From Diplosphaera chodatii (Eukaryota > Chlorophyta > Trebouxiophyceae > Prasiolales > Stichococcaceae), in contig JAALGY010000032.1 of NCBI GenBank assembly GCA_032358165.1, positions 3,410,001 through 3,474,000 on the forward strand: a stretch of 64,000 bases of DNA, read 5' to 3'. A program made the translations under genes and the position numbers. Under the pieces are notes generated by a model that saw only the letters and a list, made by a program, of their open reading frames with translations, made no database searches and was not told the origin of the DNA. This document shows, in pieces, positions 1-18,800 of this stretch; the first letter of the stretch is position 1; each line of letters opens with the position of its first letter.

Positions 1-5940
<5,940 letters not shown>

Positions 5941-6807
5941 AGGGTCCCTTGAAGACTGCTAAACACCTCAGCTACAGCTCTGATGCTGTGTCAGGCCCCA
6001 CGGACGCTGCTGTGACTGATGCACATCAACCGCGGCAGCGGCACGCGTGTTGGTGCCCCCTCACTGCCACTGAGGGGGCATCAACACTATGACAATGACA
6101 TTAACTAGCCTCTGTCTGCAACCCAAAGAGGCAGGTGCGTTGACAAGTAAGGCCTGTCGAAGCTGCAGGAAGTTTGGACCCGAGTGGTCCAGTGCTACAT
6201 GCACGCTTTCGATGTCTGGTAAAGTTTCGGCCGAACACCCGCTGCACCCCACAGAGTAAGCTCAATGCTGGTGCTGCACCTGTCTCGTTGCAATTTCACG
6301 TTTGTCGCTCTAGCGCGGCATCCGGCAGGCATTCTTGCGCTGGCCCTCTCAAAGGCAGAAACCCCAGTCTACAGCCGTCCACTTGCAAAAGGTGGATGGT
6401 AAAAGGGGCCTCAGCAGGCAAGTGTGCACCCAGTTGCCGGCCTTGCGGACAGAAACGTCTATCGCATGGTGTTTAGGTACAACTACGCTATCGCTAGGAC
6501 TGTAGGAATGCCGTATCGGACTGTTGGCAGTCACGGTTGCATACGTAACAGCGAGGATCACCATTGCTGACGCTAGCTTTCAGGCCACTTCTTCGATGCG
6601 TTGTGACATGTTGGTCGTTCTGCTTCAAGCTTAACGCAAGATCGTAAGTGCAAGGTGATCGCCAAGCATTGGGCTCGCCACAAGCTCTGCAGGAGTTACG
6701 CCTTTTGCGCATGCATGTTATGTGTGCAAGCAGCAACGATCACACTGGCGACAGCAGACGATCAACTCGTGTCTGGTAATCTTGAGTGTGATTGGCTTGC
6801 AGGCACC
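5941..6807. promoter_or_regulatory. Divergent intergenic region between NRPC1 and HEATR5
   Basis: 867 bp between two start codons that point away from each other, so it should hold both promoters and 5' UTRs. I see no clear TATA box. The plus-strand reading frame at 6174-6476 has no recognisable domain and I do not call it a gene. A strong inverted repeat at 6047-6087 is the only distinct structure. HEATR5 could have a further 5' exon here, because a TTGCAG acceptor-like string lies just before its ATG. Confidence 0.6.
6047..6087. repeat. Near-perfect 17-bp inverted repeat (hairpin)
   Basis: The left arm 6047-6063 and right arm 6071-6087 are reverse complements at 16 of 17 positions, the exception being a G-T pair. 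The loop is 7 nt (6064-6070). The core arm TGCCCCCTCA / TGAGGGGGCA is perfect. It lies about 107 bp upstream of the NRPC1 start codon, in its probable promoter or 5' UTR. Confidence 0.85.
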
Positions 6808-9800
6808 ATGGCGCTGAGGATCCATGATGATGAGATCCTGGGGGTGGAAGCATACGCTGCGGAGTTGGAGCTGCTGATCAATGGCGCCAACCAGGTGCAC
6901 TGCACCCCAGATGTATATGTAGGGTGCAATTCCGCGACAACGCCACCAATGAAGAGAGAAGCAGTTTACGTCTGTATCTGACGGCAGGCCGAAGTATGTC
7001 CATGTGCGCGTGTGAACGCTGACAGCCAGCGCCTGGTACAGGGTGGCACCCGGCTGGATCCGCGCGCGGCGCTGGACCTGCAGAAGCTGCTGCTGTCGAT
7101 CGACCAGTCGGAGGCGCAGCTGGTGAAGCAGCACCAGCGCCACGTGGAGGACTGCCTCGCCAGCCTGCTGACTGCTGGCGCCCCGCCCCCGGTGCGCCTC
7201 TGCGGGTTTACAACCAATGGCCCCATCACCCCAAACCTCACAACATCAGGATAGGACGTGACTAACCCTGCCATTCCAAAGCTGCGATGCTGCACAGGAC
7301 ATACGTCACTTAGTCATGTGCACGCCGGTGTACACCATTGTCTGTTACCTGTGACTGCTAGTTGTGTGACTGTGCTCTGCCCAGGTGCGCAAGATATGCT
7401 GCGCTTGCCTGGTGAAGATGTACCGGAAGGGCGACACGCTGCCGCTGTACGCGCGCGTCAGCTCGCTTCAGGGGTTCCTGAGCAGCAAGGAGGTACCTGT
7501 CACCCCTTGCATGCACCCATTCGTGACACCTTGAAACACAGGCGATCCAGCAGCTGGATGTCATCTGTAGGTCGCAGGCATGGCTGTGTTGGTAAGCTGT
7601 TCACACTGTGTGACAATGTTGCTGTCAGGCTCTGGCAAAGCAGACCAGCGAGCTGTCTCGGGTGGGTGCGCTGGAGGCGCTGGCGACCCTGTCACTGACA
7701 TTTGGCGGGCAGCTGGGCTCCAGCATCCCCGAGTCCGTGAGCATCGCTGCCAAGCAGTGCTACAGGTGGCTTCCCTATGGCGCCATACACTAGCAGGCCG
7801 ACTGCTGCGCATTAATGCATGGTTGGGATAAACCATGGCAGACATCGCTTTGTGGTCGACAGGAGCAAGCAGTTCACTAATGTCATGCTGTCGGATAACA
7901 GCCACCATCGCCACGATGTTCTGCCGCAGGGGCGAGCCGAGTGTCAAGATTGCAGCGCTGAACCTGATGGCGGCGGCAGTGGAGGGCCTGGGCGACAATG
8001 ACCGCAATGTGCTTACTGTGCATGCGGAGGCGCTGAAGACAGCCGACAAGTATGCTAAGGACAAGTACTCCGACAACACCCTCAGGCAAGTGTCTGATAC
8101 ATTACATTTGCGTTTCAGTTTTTTGTGCATCTTGCCAGGGCAGTGATCATGTTAAAGCTTGTCAAGTTGGGTGTGCACCAGCACTCACCAAATTGTTGGC
8201 GAGCTTTCACAGTATGACCCAGCTGGCGAGTCCTAGCTGCTGGCAGGTGTACGGCGGCAGGCATTTACCGCGCAGTCAGCAAGGTCGGTGGCGCAGGGCT
8301 GTGGGCCTATGCAGGCTATGCCTTCGACGAAACCGCCCGCATCTGCGTGGACGGCTTGTACCACACCGACCGCGCTGTTCAGGTGCTGCCAGCCTGGACG
8401 TTGTACAACCACGGCAGCCTGCTGGATAGTTGGTGCCTGCTTAATGCGCTCATGCCACCAATGTGCAAGCTAGGATGTTCACCAGTCCTCAGGCATCTGA
8501 ACCATCTCCATTGTGGACCCTCCGTCCTCGTGTTCACTAAGTCGATCATGTTCACGCTGGCAGGATGCGTACGCAGTGGCACTGGGCGAGATTGCTGCGG
8601 CATGCAAGTCCCCCGCCGCGGACGAGGCGGTCGCAGCGCTGCAGGCTCGCAAGTCGGGCAAGGTGGCCACCCTTGAGCGGCTGCTGGCTGCAGGTAGGCA
8701 TGTGCACCTACGTCGAGCAGTGTGGACCATCGATCATCGCCAGGTGGTGGGCACCCAGCTCTGTTGCAATCCGTCAACATGCCATGAGCTGTCGTGAAAC
8801 CACCGCTTGATGTCTGACTGGCGACCTGCTGCCGCTCAAGCAGGTGTGGACACATGCCTGGCAGGGCCCTTCATTGCCGCTGAGGCAGCTGGCAAGCCTG
8901 AGGCCGCAGCAGCCCTGGCGCAGGCCTGGCTGGCGTATTTGGCAGCATCGCAGGCGAGGGGAGGCATGGATGAGCCGCAGCTCGTCGACCTGGCCGTCAA
9001 GGTGGTGCCCTGCAACGCAATGACATTATCGCTGACACAAAACAGGATGCTGAGGTAGCAGGGTACAAGAGGTCCGTGGCAGAGTGATGCGACTGCTGCC
9101 GCCTGCAGCTGGTGAACATGCTGAGCGAAATTGGCGCACGCTCAGCCTCCGGCGGCGAGGCTGAGCTGGGTGCAGGCATTGCTGGTGGGGAGCTGCCGCA
9201 TGCGCAGGTGCGCTCAACAACGTGTCCAGGTCCCTCGACGAGAGGACATGAGGGTACAACAAAGCCTGAAGTAGTTGTTGATAGCCTGCTCTCCCTGCAC
9301 ACAGTCATTTTCTGCTCACACAGGCGTGTGTGCTGTATATTGTGCGCACCGGCATCGTGGAGCAGCTGTCAGAGACTGGGCAGCGCCTGCTGCTGGAAAG
9401 GTGTGACGCGACTGCCGGCAATATACATGTTGTCATGTGCCATGTAGCACAGCACGGGCTGTACGCTGAGAGGCCAATGTCAACCTGCAGTGTAGGTCCA
9501 GTGCCGTGAGCCATCATTACCCAACCAACTCTTGCAGTGAAAGGATCATACTCTTGTACAAGTTATCAACGCTGCTGGCCGGCAGGGTGACCGCAATATC
9601 ACGGGCGGACGCAGCGCCCGAGGTGCCCACTCTGGCGGCTGCCCTGCAGCTGACCACTGACCTGCTGGAGGTTTTGGAGGAGGTGGATACAGACACGCGG
9701 CTGCTGGTGTACGAACCTGTGGTCCTGCAGCTGTCGTCCAACTGTGCCGCAATCCGCAGCCTGGTAAGCAGCCACCGGCCCATCAAGTGAAGTGCCTGCT

Positions 9801-12800
9801 GCCCATTTGATGGGTGAAATGCATGGCACCAAGATAGGCCTGCGCTAGACCTCTTTAGTCGAGGGCAACACCCGTCTGCATCCCCACCATTCACCTGACT
9901 CTTATCACGTTGATCGTGCAGGCTGCAACACTGCTGGGTGCATTAGCTGCAGCAGAGCCAAGCTCGGCAGCCAGCATGCTAGCAGACATGATGGGCAAGC
10001 TGTCTGCAGCAGCACCGCGGCTGGCTGCTATGCGAGCACCTGGCAAGGGCGAGCCGCCTGTCTCTGGCAGCAGAGGCAAGGCTGGCGTGTGCATGTCTTG
10101 AAGAGGCGTGGAGCCGAACATCCACAGTGTGCCAGTCTCTGGTACCTTGTTGCTCATCGTGTCGTAACATCTGCTTTGCATGCGCAGGAAGTGTTGGCAC
10201 ACCCCGGGGCGCCGTTCCAGAGGCCATGAAGTCCGCCATGAACAGCCTCAATGGGCATGCGCTTGGCATCGCGGCACTGCTGGGCGCATCTACACGGTGT
10301 GCTGGCCAGCCAACATCTAAGCAAGTCCCATTGCAACATGTGCTGGTGCCATGTTTCTTGTCGCACTCATGCCAGTGCCTGCGCCAGCTCGCTGCAGGCT
10401 GGCAGCTCTGACACAAGATGCCGCGTCAGTGCGGCCATTGGTGACGCCCCCCTGTGCAGGTTGCCGCTGGGCGTGCCTTCGCAGCTGGTGCTGACAGCCA
10501 TGGACCTCGCCGGCCGGCTGATCGGCGTCCCGCAGTCCAAAGCCGCTGCAGCCCAGGTGCCTGTGCGTCTACTGCAATCCTGCACCTCAGCATACGGCTC
10601 AAACATGGAATGTCAGATGTGACGCGACATAGCTCGCCTGCGCAGGCTGCCGAGCGTGAGGCGGGGTACGTTGTGCTGGGCGCCCTGGCCCTGGCGCTGC
10701 CGCCGGCGCAGCTGGCCGCACAGCGCGCCGAGCTGCTGGAGCTGTGGCGGGTGGCGCTCGCACCTGACGCAGCTGCTGAGCTGGACGTCAAGAAGTACCT
10801 GCAGGTCAGCCTAGCAGCTCGCTGAGGCAACATGAAGGATGGCGGCAGGCAAACTGCCCTGTGCACTGTGTGCTACTGCATGTTACTGCGCATGAAACCC
10901 ACCGTCACTCGAAGTCGCATGTCGATGTCGTTCCTCCTGGCTTGACAGCAAGCGGGCGGAGAAGCGGAGCTAGCCATGGAGATGTGGTGGCGCGCTGCTG
11001 CGCTGGACGCCCTGCAGGCACGCTGGCTTTGCACAAGTACCCGTACTTCAACTGCTGTCATCCTTGAATGCCAGTCCGTCTTCAGTGTCTTCGTGTTCCA
11101 GGCGGCCTTGCGCTTCCCCAAGACGCGTCAGTCTGCTGCTGCAGGCCTACATCAGTGGACCGCTGGCACAAGCGACAGGGCAGGAGTGCGCACGGCTGCA
11201 GCGCACTGTTGCGCTGCTGCTGGCCCCTACCCTCGAAGCGCTGGCTTCGCACGCTGCTATGCAGGCAACCGCGCTTTGCCTGTTGCCCATGCATGCTTAG
11301 CTGCTGCCTGTCCCCGAGTACTGCCGGGTAGCTTAGCTGCTAGTGCATGGTAGGAAAAGGCTATGGGGCTCTGACGCCTCTGACGCCACTCTGAATCATC
11401 CTGCGCGCATGTCAGTGTCAGAGACGTTGTCAGCACTGCACAGGACCCCACAAAGGCGCGCGGCAGCTCCAGCGGTGCCTTTGCCGGCGCGGCCGCCATG
11501 CTGCAGCTGCGGCTGCTCGAGTGTTACCTCGCGCTGCCGGACTTCACAGCCTTCGCACCGCAGCACGAGGCGCTCACAAAGATCTGCTCGCGCTCGCTGC
11601 GAGCTGCCTCGACGGCTGCCACTGCAGGTGATGCTTTGATTGGCGATTTAGTACGTTGAAAGAGCAGGACAGATGATATGTATCATTTGCACTTCCACAG
11701 CAAAGTGGTGTCAGATGCTGCTGTGCTGCAAGCATAACCAGCCGGAGAAAAAGCAGCAGAGTGCCAGCCATGTCAGCCAGCTGCTGCAGGTGCAACCATG
11801 GCGACGGCCAACGCCGCGCTGCTGCGCCAGCTGGCGGGCCAGGATGCGGTGCTGGGGCCCAACGTGCCGGGGCGCGACCCGCTGGAGGACGCCCTTGCCG
11901 GGTTTGCTGGCGCCCCCGGCGGCCCGCCCCTCCACCCCTGGGAAGCCGGCCTGGCCTCCAAAACCGCTCCTGGTGCGCTGACAACAGGATCCACGGCGTC
12001 ACCAACTCCGCAGGGCTCAGGTTCACCTATGAAGTGGTGTCGGGGCCTGCGACGGCTTTCAACGTGTCGGTGATGGCGCCCTGTCTGGCTTATACATATC
12101 TATACCTGGTGTCAGCTGCGGCTGTACTACTGGCTTTGCAGGTGCTCAGGGCCGCAGCACAGCCGCATTCCCGCAGCCGCGCAGCCTGAGCGCAGCCCTG
12201 CTGGAGATGCAGCTGCTGGTCTTGGGCCCTCTGACCGCTGCGGTGTCAGAAACCAACCAGCTGCAGATCCTAGGGGTAGGCCTGTTCGCAGCACCTTACC
12301 ATGTGTACTCAATGGTATTCACACACTATGCTGTTTTGCCACGAGTGCCAATCATCTCAGCAGATTGTATGTGTAGTGTGTAGTGCGGATTCGTTCATAA
12401 GCTATTGGCTCCGCTTCTGCTCAGGTGATGAAGTCGGCGGTGGCGTCAGAGGGGTCCCGTGACCAGGCCGCCGTCATCGCAGTGTGCTGTGCTGCCATTG
12501 CGGGGCTCAGCGCTCTGGCTGCTAAGCACCGAAGTGAGACTCCTGCCAGTCCAGTGCAGCGGGTTGCATGCACGCAGCACTATGCTGCAGACAACCAATC
12601 GAACATCACAGGCCTCGATGAGAGCTTGCCGGTCCACGAGGCAATAAAACAACTCCTGACGATTCTGTTCCCTTGTGGCGCAGATGCGGACAGCAACAAG
12701 GTCGCGCAGTCAGCAGCTGAGCTGGGCAACATGGTGCTGGGGCAGTCGGATGGCGCCCCTGCGCTGCAGCGCTCTGCAGCAGAGATCCTGGCTGCAGCAG

Positions 12801-15800
12801 CCGCCATTGGTGACTCCGCCTTTGCGCAGGCGCTGTTGCGCCGGGTGGTGGAGGCCATGGCTGGCACCGCAAACCCAGTCAGGTGCGCACTTCCTGCCTG
12901 ATGTCTGCACTATGTCAGACCATAGGCTTGAGTTAGAATGCCTGTGTGTATGCTCTTCATCGTGTCATAGGTCAGAGGCAGCTGTGCAGAGTGCACAATC
13001 ACTCGAGGCTGCTGGTGGACTCGCAATGAAACCTGCTGCACAGGCGGTCAGCCCTGACTTTGGCTGCTGGAGCAATACACCGCACAAAGGGCGGCATGGC
13101 GATGCGGACCTCTGTCGGCTTCACTGTGGACACCATGCTGGCCATTGCACAGTCGACCGCAAATGCGGCGCTGCACATGTGGCTAGCGCACAGCCTGCTG
13201 CTGATTGCAAGTGCAGCTGGACTGTCCTACGTCCCATATGTTCAGGCAAGCATGCATGTCATATGTACGGAACCATGCCAGCTCCCGCCTTGCTGTTGTG
13301 TCTAGGAGGAGCATGCTCGGCTCAGCAACAGAGCTTGCATATGGCCTGTCACAGGATACCTGCGAGAGTATATGCCATGTGTGCAGGGCACTCTGGATTT
13401 CGCAGTGCATCTGCTGATGACAGAGGCAGACTACGCGCAAGTTGGCATGCGCCCCGCTGTGGGGCGGCTCGCAAACGCTATGATTGCGGCGCTCGGGCCG
13501 GAGCTTCGCCACGGGTCTCCAGCCTACAACCAGTGCCGTGCGATCATCCGTGAGCTGCAGGTGTGCCTGACGCTGACCGCGCCTCCATTGTGTTTGCAAG
13601 CCGACCCGCAGGGTGGGTCTGCTTACCTGCGATTGGCTGTGCTCATGCACAACACCTGGTGCTGTCTGCCGGAACGCTCAGAAGGTTCACCTCCATGATG
13701 TGCAGCCACTGGAGGGTCTGGCGAGAGGCGTGCAACCTGCGGTGGAGGTGGTGGCTGCCGAAATGGAGACGGTGCTGTATGCGCAGATGCTGGCACTGTT
13801 TGCGCCTCAGGTACTTCCATGATATGACATAGCATACAGGCCATCTGACATTGGCGCTCACTCAGATGTGCCTCAGCCGCTATGCTGGACAGTATGGCGA
13901 GCTGGGGGCGTGTGGGACAACACCTTGCACCGTGCAATGATGACAGTCTCATTCATCGCTGGAGGTCTAGTAAACGGTGATTTACATGGTTGCAGGCTGT
14001 GCGCGGGGCAGCGCACGTGCAGCCGCTGCTGGCGACGCTGGCTTCTCGGCAGCCGGCGCTGCGGCGCGCTGCCGCTGACACGCTGCGCCACCTCGCTGAG
14101 AGGTAAACCATTGTGGGGTAGCTGTGAGACACCCACTTGCGATTGACAGCCTTCTGCATTGTAGTCAGAGCCAAGTGCTACTGTTTGGTCATCTGCTGGA
14201 CCCGCACTGGACCACCCGCCTGGCTGTTCAGGATTATGAGCAATGACCAAGCAAGCGGCACCGTAGCCAGGTGTCAACAGGGTGTCACAGGCGATAGCAC
14301 ATCTGCACTCGGGCTTGTATATGCTGATGCCTATGCTGACTGCTGCAGGGATCCTCAGGCGGACTACTGGCAGGGCGTGGAGGGGCCGCTGTTCGTGGCG
14401 CTGGACGCAGAGAATGTCGCCGCCATCGCCGGGCAGATACGTGCGACACTGCAGACGCTGCTGCGCGCCAGCGCGCCTCATCAGCCGTCCCGCTGGCTTG
14501 CCGCCTGCTCAGCCATTGTGCTGGCCTCAGGGCCCGCGATTGCAGCACAACCGTCAGGAGACGCTCCAGGTGCTGAAGCAAGCCATCCATGGAGTAGCAT
14601 TGCTATACAGGTCTACGGCCTGTAGGCGTGTCAGCCATTGCAGTGGCAGTAAGCTGCCGTCATGTGCTTGCGGTGCGTACGTCAAGCGGTTTGCTCGCGT
14701 TGCAACGCAGTCACATCTAGCAGCAGAACGATGCACCAGTCAGCTATGCAGCATCACGCCCACAGTTGTTGCATGTGAGAAATGTGACGTGTTCTCCGGC
14801 AGATGCCGATATGGAGTTCCGGGGGGACCAGGACGAAGATGATGGCGGCGGCTGGGATGAGACGGCCACAAGCTCAGCAGCGCCCACTGCAGCGTCGCCC
14901 ACACCGCAGCAGGCCCCGTCAGCACAGGATGCATCCATGCGGATGGCGACCATGACCACCCCCAGGTGCTTGCGTGTGCTGTGGTCATTGGACCTGCTTG
15001 CCTCCCTTCATTTGGTTGTCCATTTGCTTTGGAGGCCTGCGGTCTACGCTGTGCTGCTGGAGCAACAACAGGAGGACGTGCACCAAGCAGGCAGGAAACT
15101 GCCATTCGTCGAAAGGACTATGGACGTACAACCATCAGAGAGTTCAACACTGCTTTGGGTTGCAGGCTGCGCACCCGGCTGTTTGCGGCCCAGTGCATCC
15201 TGGAACTGCCGTCTGATGTCGGCTCCGATGCCCGCCACTTTGACCTGGAAGCTGCGCAGGCCAACCCTGGCAGCCCGGCAGGTGCCATGCTGACTTAGTC
15301 ATAGGATATCACAGCCATGTGGGCACAATTCGGGATGCAAGGGTGACCTGAGTTGATCACAGAGCATTGGCAGGATGACGAAACCGACCTTGGTGTCAGA
15401 GGAGCTGCATGGGAGCAGCAGCTAGGATCAGGGCCGGTGAGAGGCGCACCTCCAGATCACTTCCACCTGATCTGCAGGCGACTGGCTGGTGGGCAAGCTG
15501 CAAGCCCTGGTGGAGGTGGGTTTCCGCATGGCCACCGGCACAGCGGAGGCGCTGCGCCCCACGGGCCTCGCGCTGCAGGCCGCGCTGCTGCGGTGCTTCG
15601 GCGCCGCGGCAGACCCGCTGCAGCCGGGCGCACGCCTGCTTGCGCAGTACCAGGCACAGCTCGTGTCATCCCTCAGGTAAGCTTTCACAAAATCAGTTTT
15701 TGCTTGGCAAGCTGCTCCCGCTAACATGATGGCCAAAGGTCCGCCAGGCAAGGGCGTTGGCGCATGTCGTCCACAGTGCCAGGCATGAGCTGTTCATGAG

Positions 15801-18800
15801 CATGAGCGTCGTACGGCCTGTAACCATTGCGAGTTACACAGCGTGTTGTAATTTGATCTATGGAACAAGGCAGCGATGTCAGTAAGCTCATGGGTGCAGG
15901 ACGGCGCTGCAGCCGGGTGCAACACCCGACCTGGCGGCAGCAGGCGCCGCTCTGGCAGCAGCCTTTCTGCGCCAGGGCCTGGCTGGCGGGGATGCGGTGA
16001 GGGCGTGATCTCAACAGCCTGGACGTCGCTTACCAAGACAGCAACAGAGTTGGCTTCACATCAAATGCAGTCCTCGGAAGGCCCGTCATGCAAGCTGCTG
16101 ATCCAGTGGGCATAAATCCGAACAGGTGGTGCTGGGCCGGCTGGCAGCGCTGCTGGCGGCTCCGCTGAAGGGTGTGCAGGCGGGCGCTGCTCCAGAGGAG
16201 CCCCGCTTCTCTGAGAGCGTTGCCATCCGCGCCCGCATTGCATTGCTGCAGGTAAGCATGGCCAAGACATGCAGTACTCACATGCTGGCCTGGAGGTGGA
16301 CCCAACAGCGTCACTGGCCAACCTTACATGGCGCGCACGCATTTGTTGCCCATTCTATTCCTCCAAACATTCCTCGTGTCTGCAGGCGCATGCACATTGT
16401 GCGGTGTATGCAAACAGCAGCAGTGATCAGGCCAGCCGAGATGCCATCCGTAATGCCCAGCGACCAATGGAACGGTGTGTATCCGCATGTCCGAAGCCAG
16501 GCACACCTGCTGTGGCATGTACAACTGATGCTTCCTTCTCCTAGTCGAAAATAGTGTTCATCTGACACACTCTGTATCTGTGACATGCTGCAGGCAGCTG
16601 CTGGAGCTGTGGGCAGCACTGCTGATTGATGCAGCAGTCACCGCCAGCGGCGACAGTGTCACAGGGGCGCACTCGCCGCGCCTCTTCCAGGCAGCCTCCC
16701 CGCAGGCACGGACACTCGCTTTTATGTCCTCGTGTACACTGGCACGTGCGAGTCCCTTGTGTGTTTTAGAACCCGGTCATTCATTCATAATCAAACGGTC
16801 CGTGCCGTTTTGTCACAAGCAATAGTTGAGTAAAATTAAATTAGTTTTAATTTTATTATTATTTGTATGGTAGATTAAATGCATACAATAATGAAGTTGA
16901 TTGATAGGTTAGCAAACCGTGCGATCATGTCTGCTATAGTGTGCCTGATACTCCGCTTGATGCAGGTGTTGGCTGCGCTCGCTGCACCTCTTCGGGCTGC
17001 ATGGCCCCCTGTGCTGGACGCTGTCACTGCCGCCAGCATTGCACAGCCAGGTGACGATTGTCATCGGCCTTGCAAATACTCACTTTGGCCTGGTCTGTCA
17101 TCAACCCACATGGTGCACATCCGGCGGGCCCTTTGTGTTTTGACAGGCTGTTCTATTCACACCAGCAAGATCATGACCCTGGCTCATGCCTCGTGCTGCA
17201 GAGCTGCTGGGGGAGGGTGGCCCGGTGGCGGGGCTGCGCCCACTGCTGCCGGCGGTGTGCCACATGGCGGTCTGCGAGGCGTCAGCTGCGGTGGTGCCTG
17301 GGGCTCCTGCCGCTGCAGGGCAGGCAGATGAGGATGGCTGGGGGGAGGCGGCCCTCGTTGCAGCCCTGACAGCAGTGAGCTCTGTGTGTCCAACTACTTG
17401 CTGTTTGGCCCATCAGTCGATCGTTGAAGTGGGTGTCATAAAGTATGCTGGTTGCAATATGAGGACAATGCCGCTTGCGGGTGCAGGTGCTGCGGTCGGT
17501 GGAACTCGGCATCTTCACTCTGGCAGCGGATGGTGACGGTGCTGACGGGGGCGGCCAGGCCCTCAGCTTGCTGCAGCGCACCCTCAGCGAGGTGCAAACC
17601 CACACCATGATCATCCAGCTGGGGAACGCCTTGGCTTTTACTACACACCATTTGCATGGAAGCAGTGTGCATTCTGGTGCTGGAGAGGCATGCCCTGACG
17701 TCTCAGTGTGCAGCCCTGCTGACAAGTAACGAGACTTTTCCGCATGTGCTTCTCTGACCTGCAGGTGGTGCAACCACTGATGCACTCACCGAGCGCCACA
17801 CAGAAGCAGCGGGAAGCAGCTGCAGCGGGGCTGTCAGTGATCGCTGCAGCACTGGCCGCGCTGGCAGAGCAGACAGGCATGCAACCCAACAGTCAGCCTG
17901 CCAGGCAAGGAGAGCAGCAGGTGCAGCAGGTGATGCAGCTCGCGCGTGCACTCGCGGCGACCATGGTTGCTGCGGTTGCGCCGCTGCATGACGGCCCAGA
18001 TGCAGCGTCACCAGCAGTGCAGGCGCACCTTGATCAGGCAGTCGTCAGGGCCCTTGCAGCGGTGCGAGCCCTGGTGTCAGCAGAGCTTGAGTCATCTGAA
18101 CAGGGGCAGGCACCGCTGCTGCTGAATGCGGTGCTTGATGCCCTCAGAGCCCCCGCGGCGTCACAGGCACAGCTTGCAGCGCTCCAGGGCATCCTGGCGG
18201 ACCTGGCGCCGCAGCTCGCGGCCGCACACCCGCAGCTGCTGGCAGCAGTTGCCGGTAGCCTGGTGTCTGCAGCGGAGGCACTGGTTGCCCAGACCCCTGG
18301 TGCCGAGCCTGGCGCTGGCAGCACGGCCTCACTAGGGAATGGCGAAGGTGGCAAAGCCGGGACGACTGCAGCAAATGGCAGCGCCACTGCCTCGCCGCAG
18401 TTGCAGTCGGTGCTGCAGGCGCTCATGCAGGTTGGCGCAGCGCTGCCGGGGCCCAGTGCAGCCAGCACAGCAGTAGGAGATAACTCAGACTCACCAGCCG
18501 CGCCCTCGGCGCCGTCTGCAGAGCAGCCACCAGCCGCGCAGCCAGCCGCGGCAGAGGCAGGGGCTGCCGCTGACGAGCAGCCACAGTCTACAGCAGGCCT
18601 CAACCGGTTGGACAGCCATGCACCGGCAGAAGTCGATGATGCGGCAGACGCTGCACCTGCAAGTGCTGTGCCGGACGAGCCTGATGCTGACGCCAGCACA
18701 GCAGCGGCGGCGGCGGAGCCAGTAAGGGTGGAGTCTGAAGAGTGGCCTGACGACTTCGATGGAGAGGGGGGCGGGGATGACTTCGTTGGCGCAGCAACAG

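Noticed and set aside
6174..6476. 100-codon plus-strand ORF between NRPC1 and HEATR5
   Set aside because: No recognisable motif, Cys/Pro/Arg-rich shadow-like composition, and it lies in a divergent promoter region.
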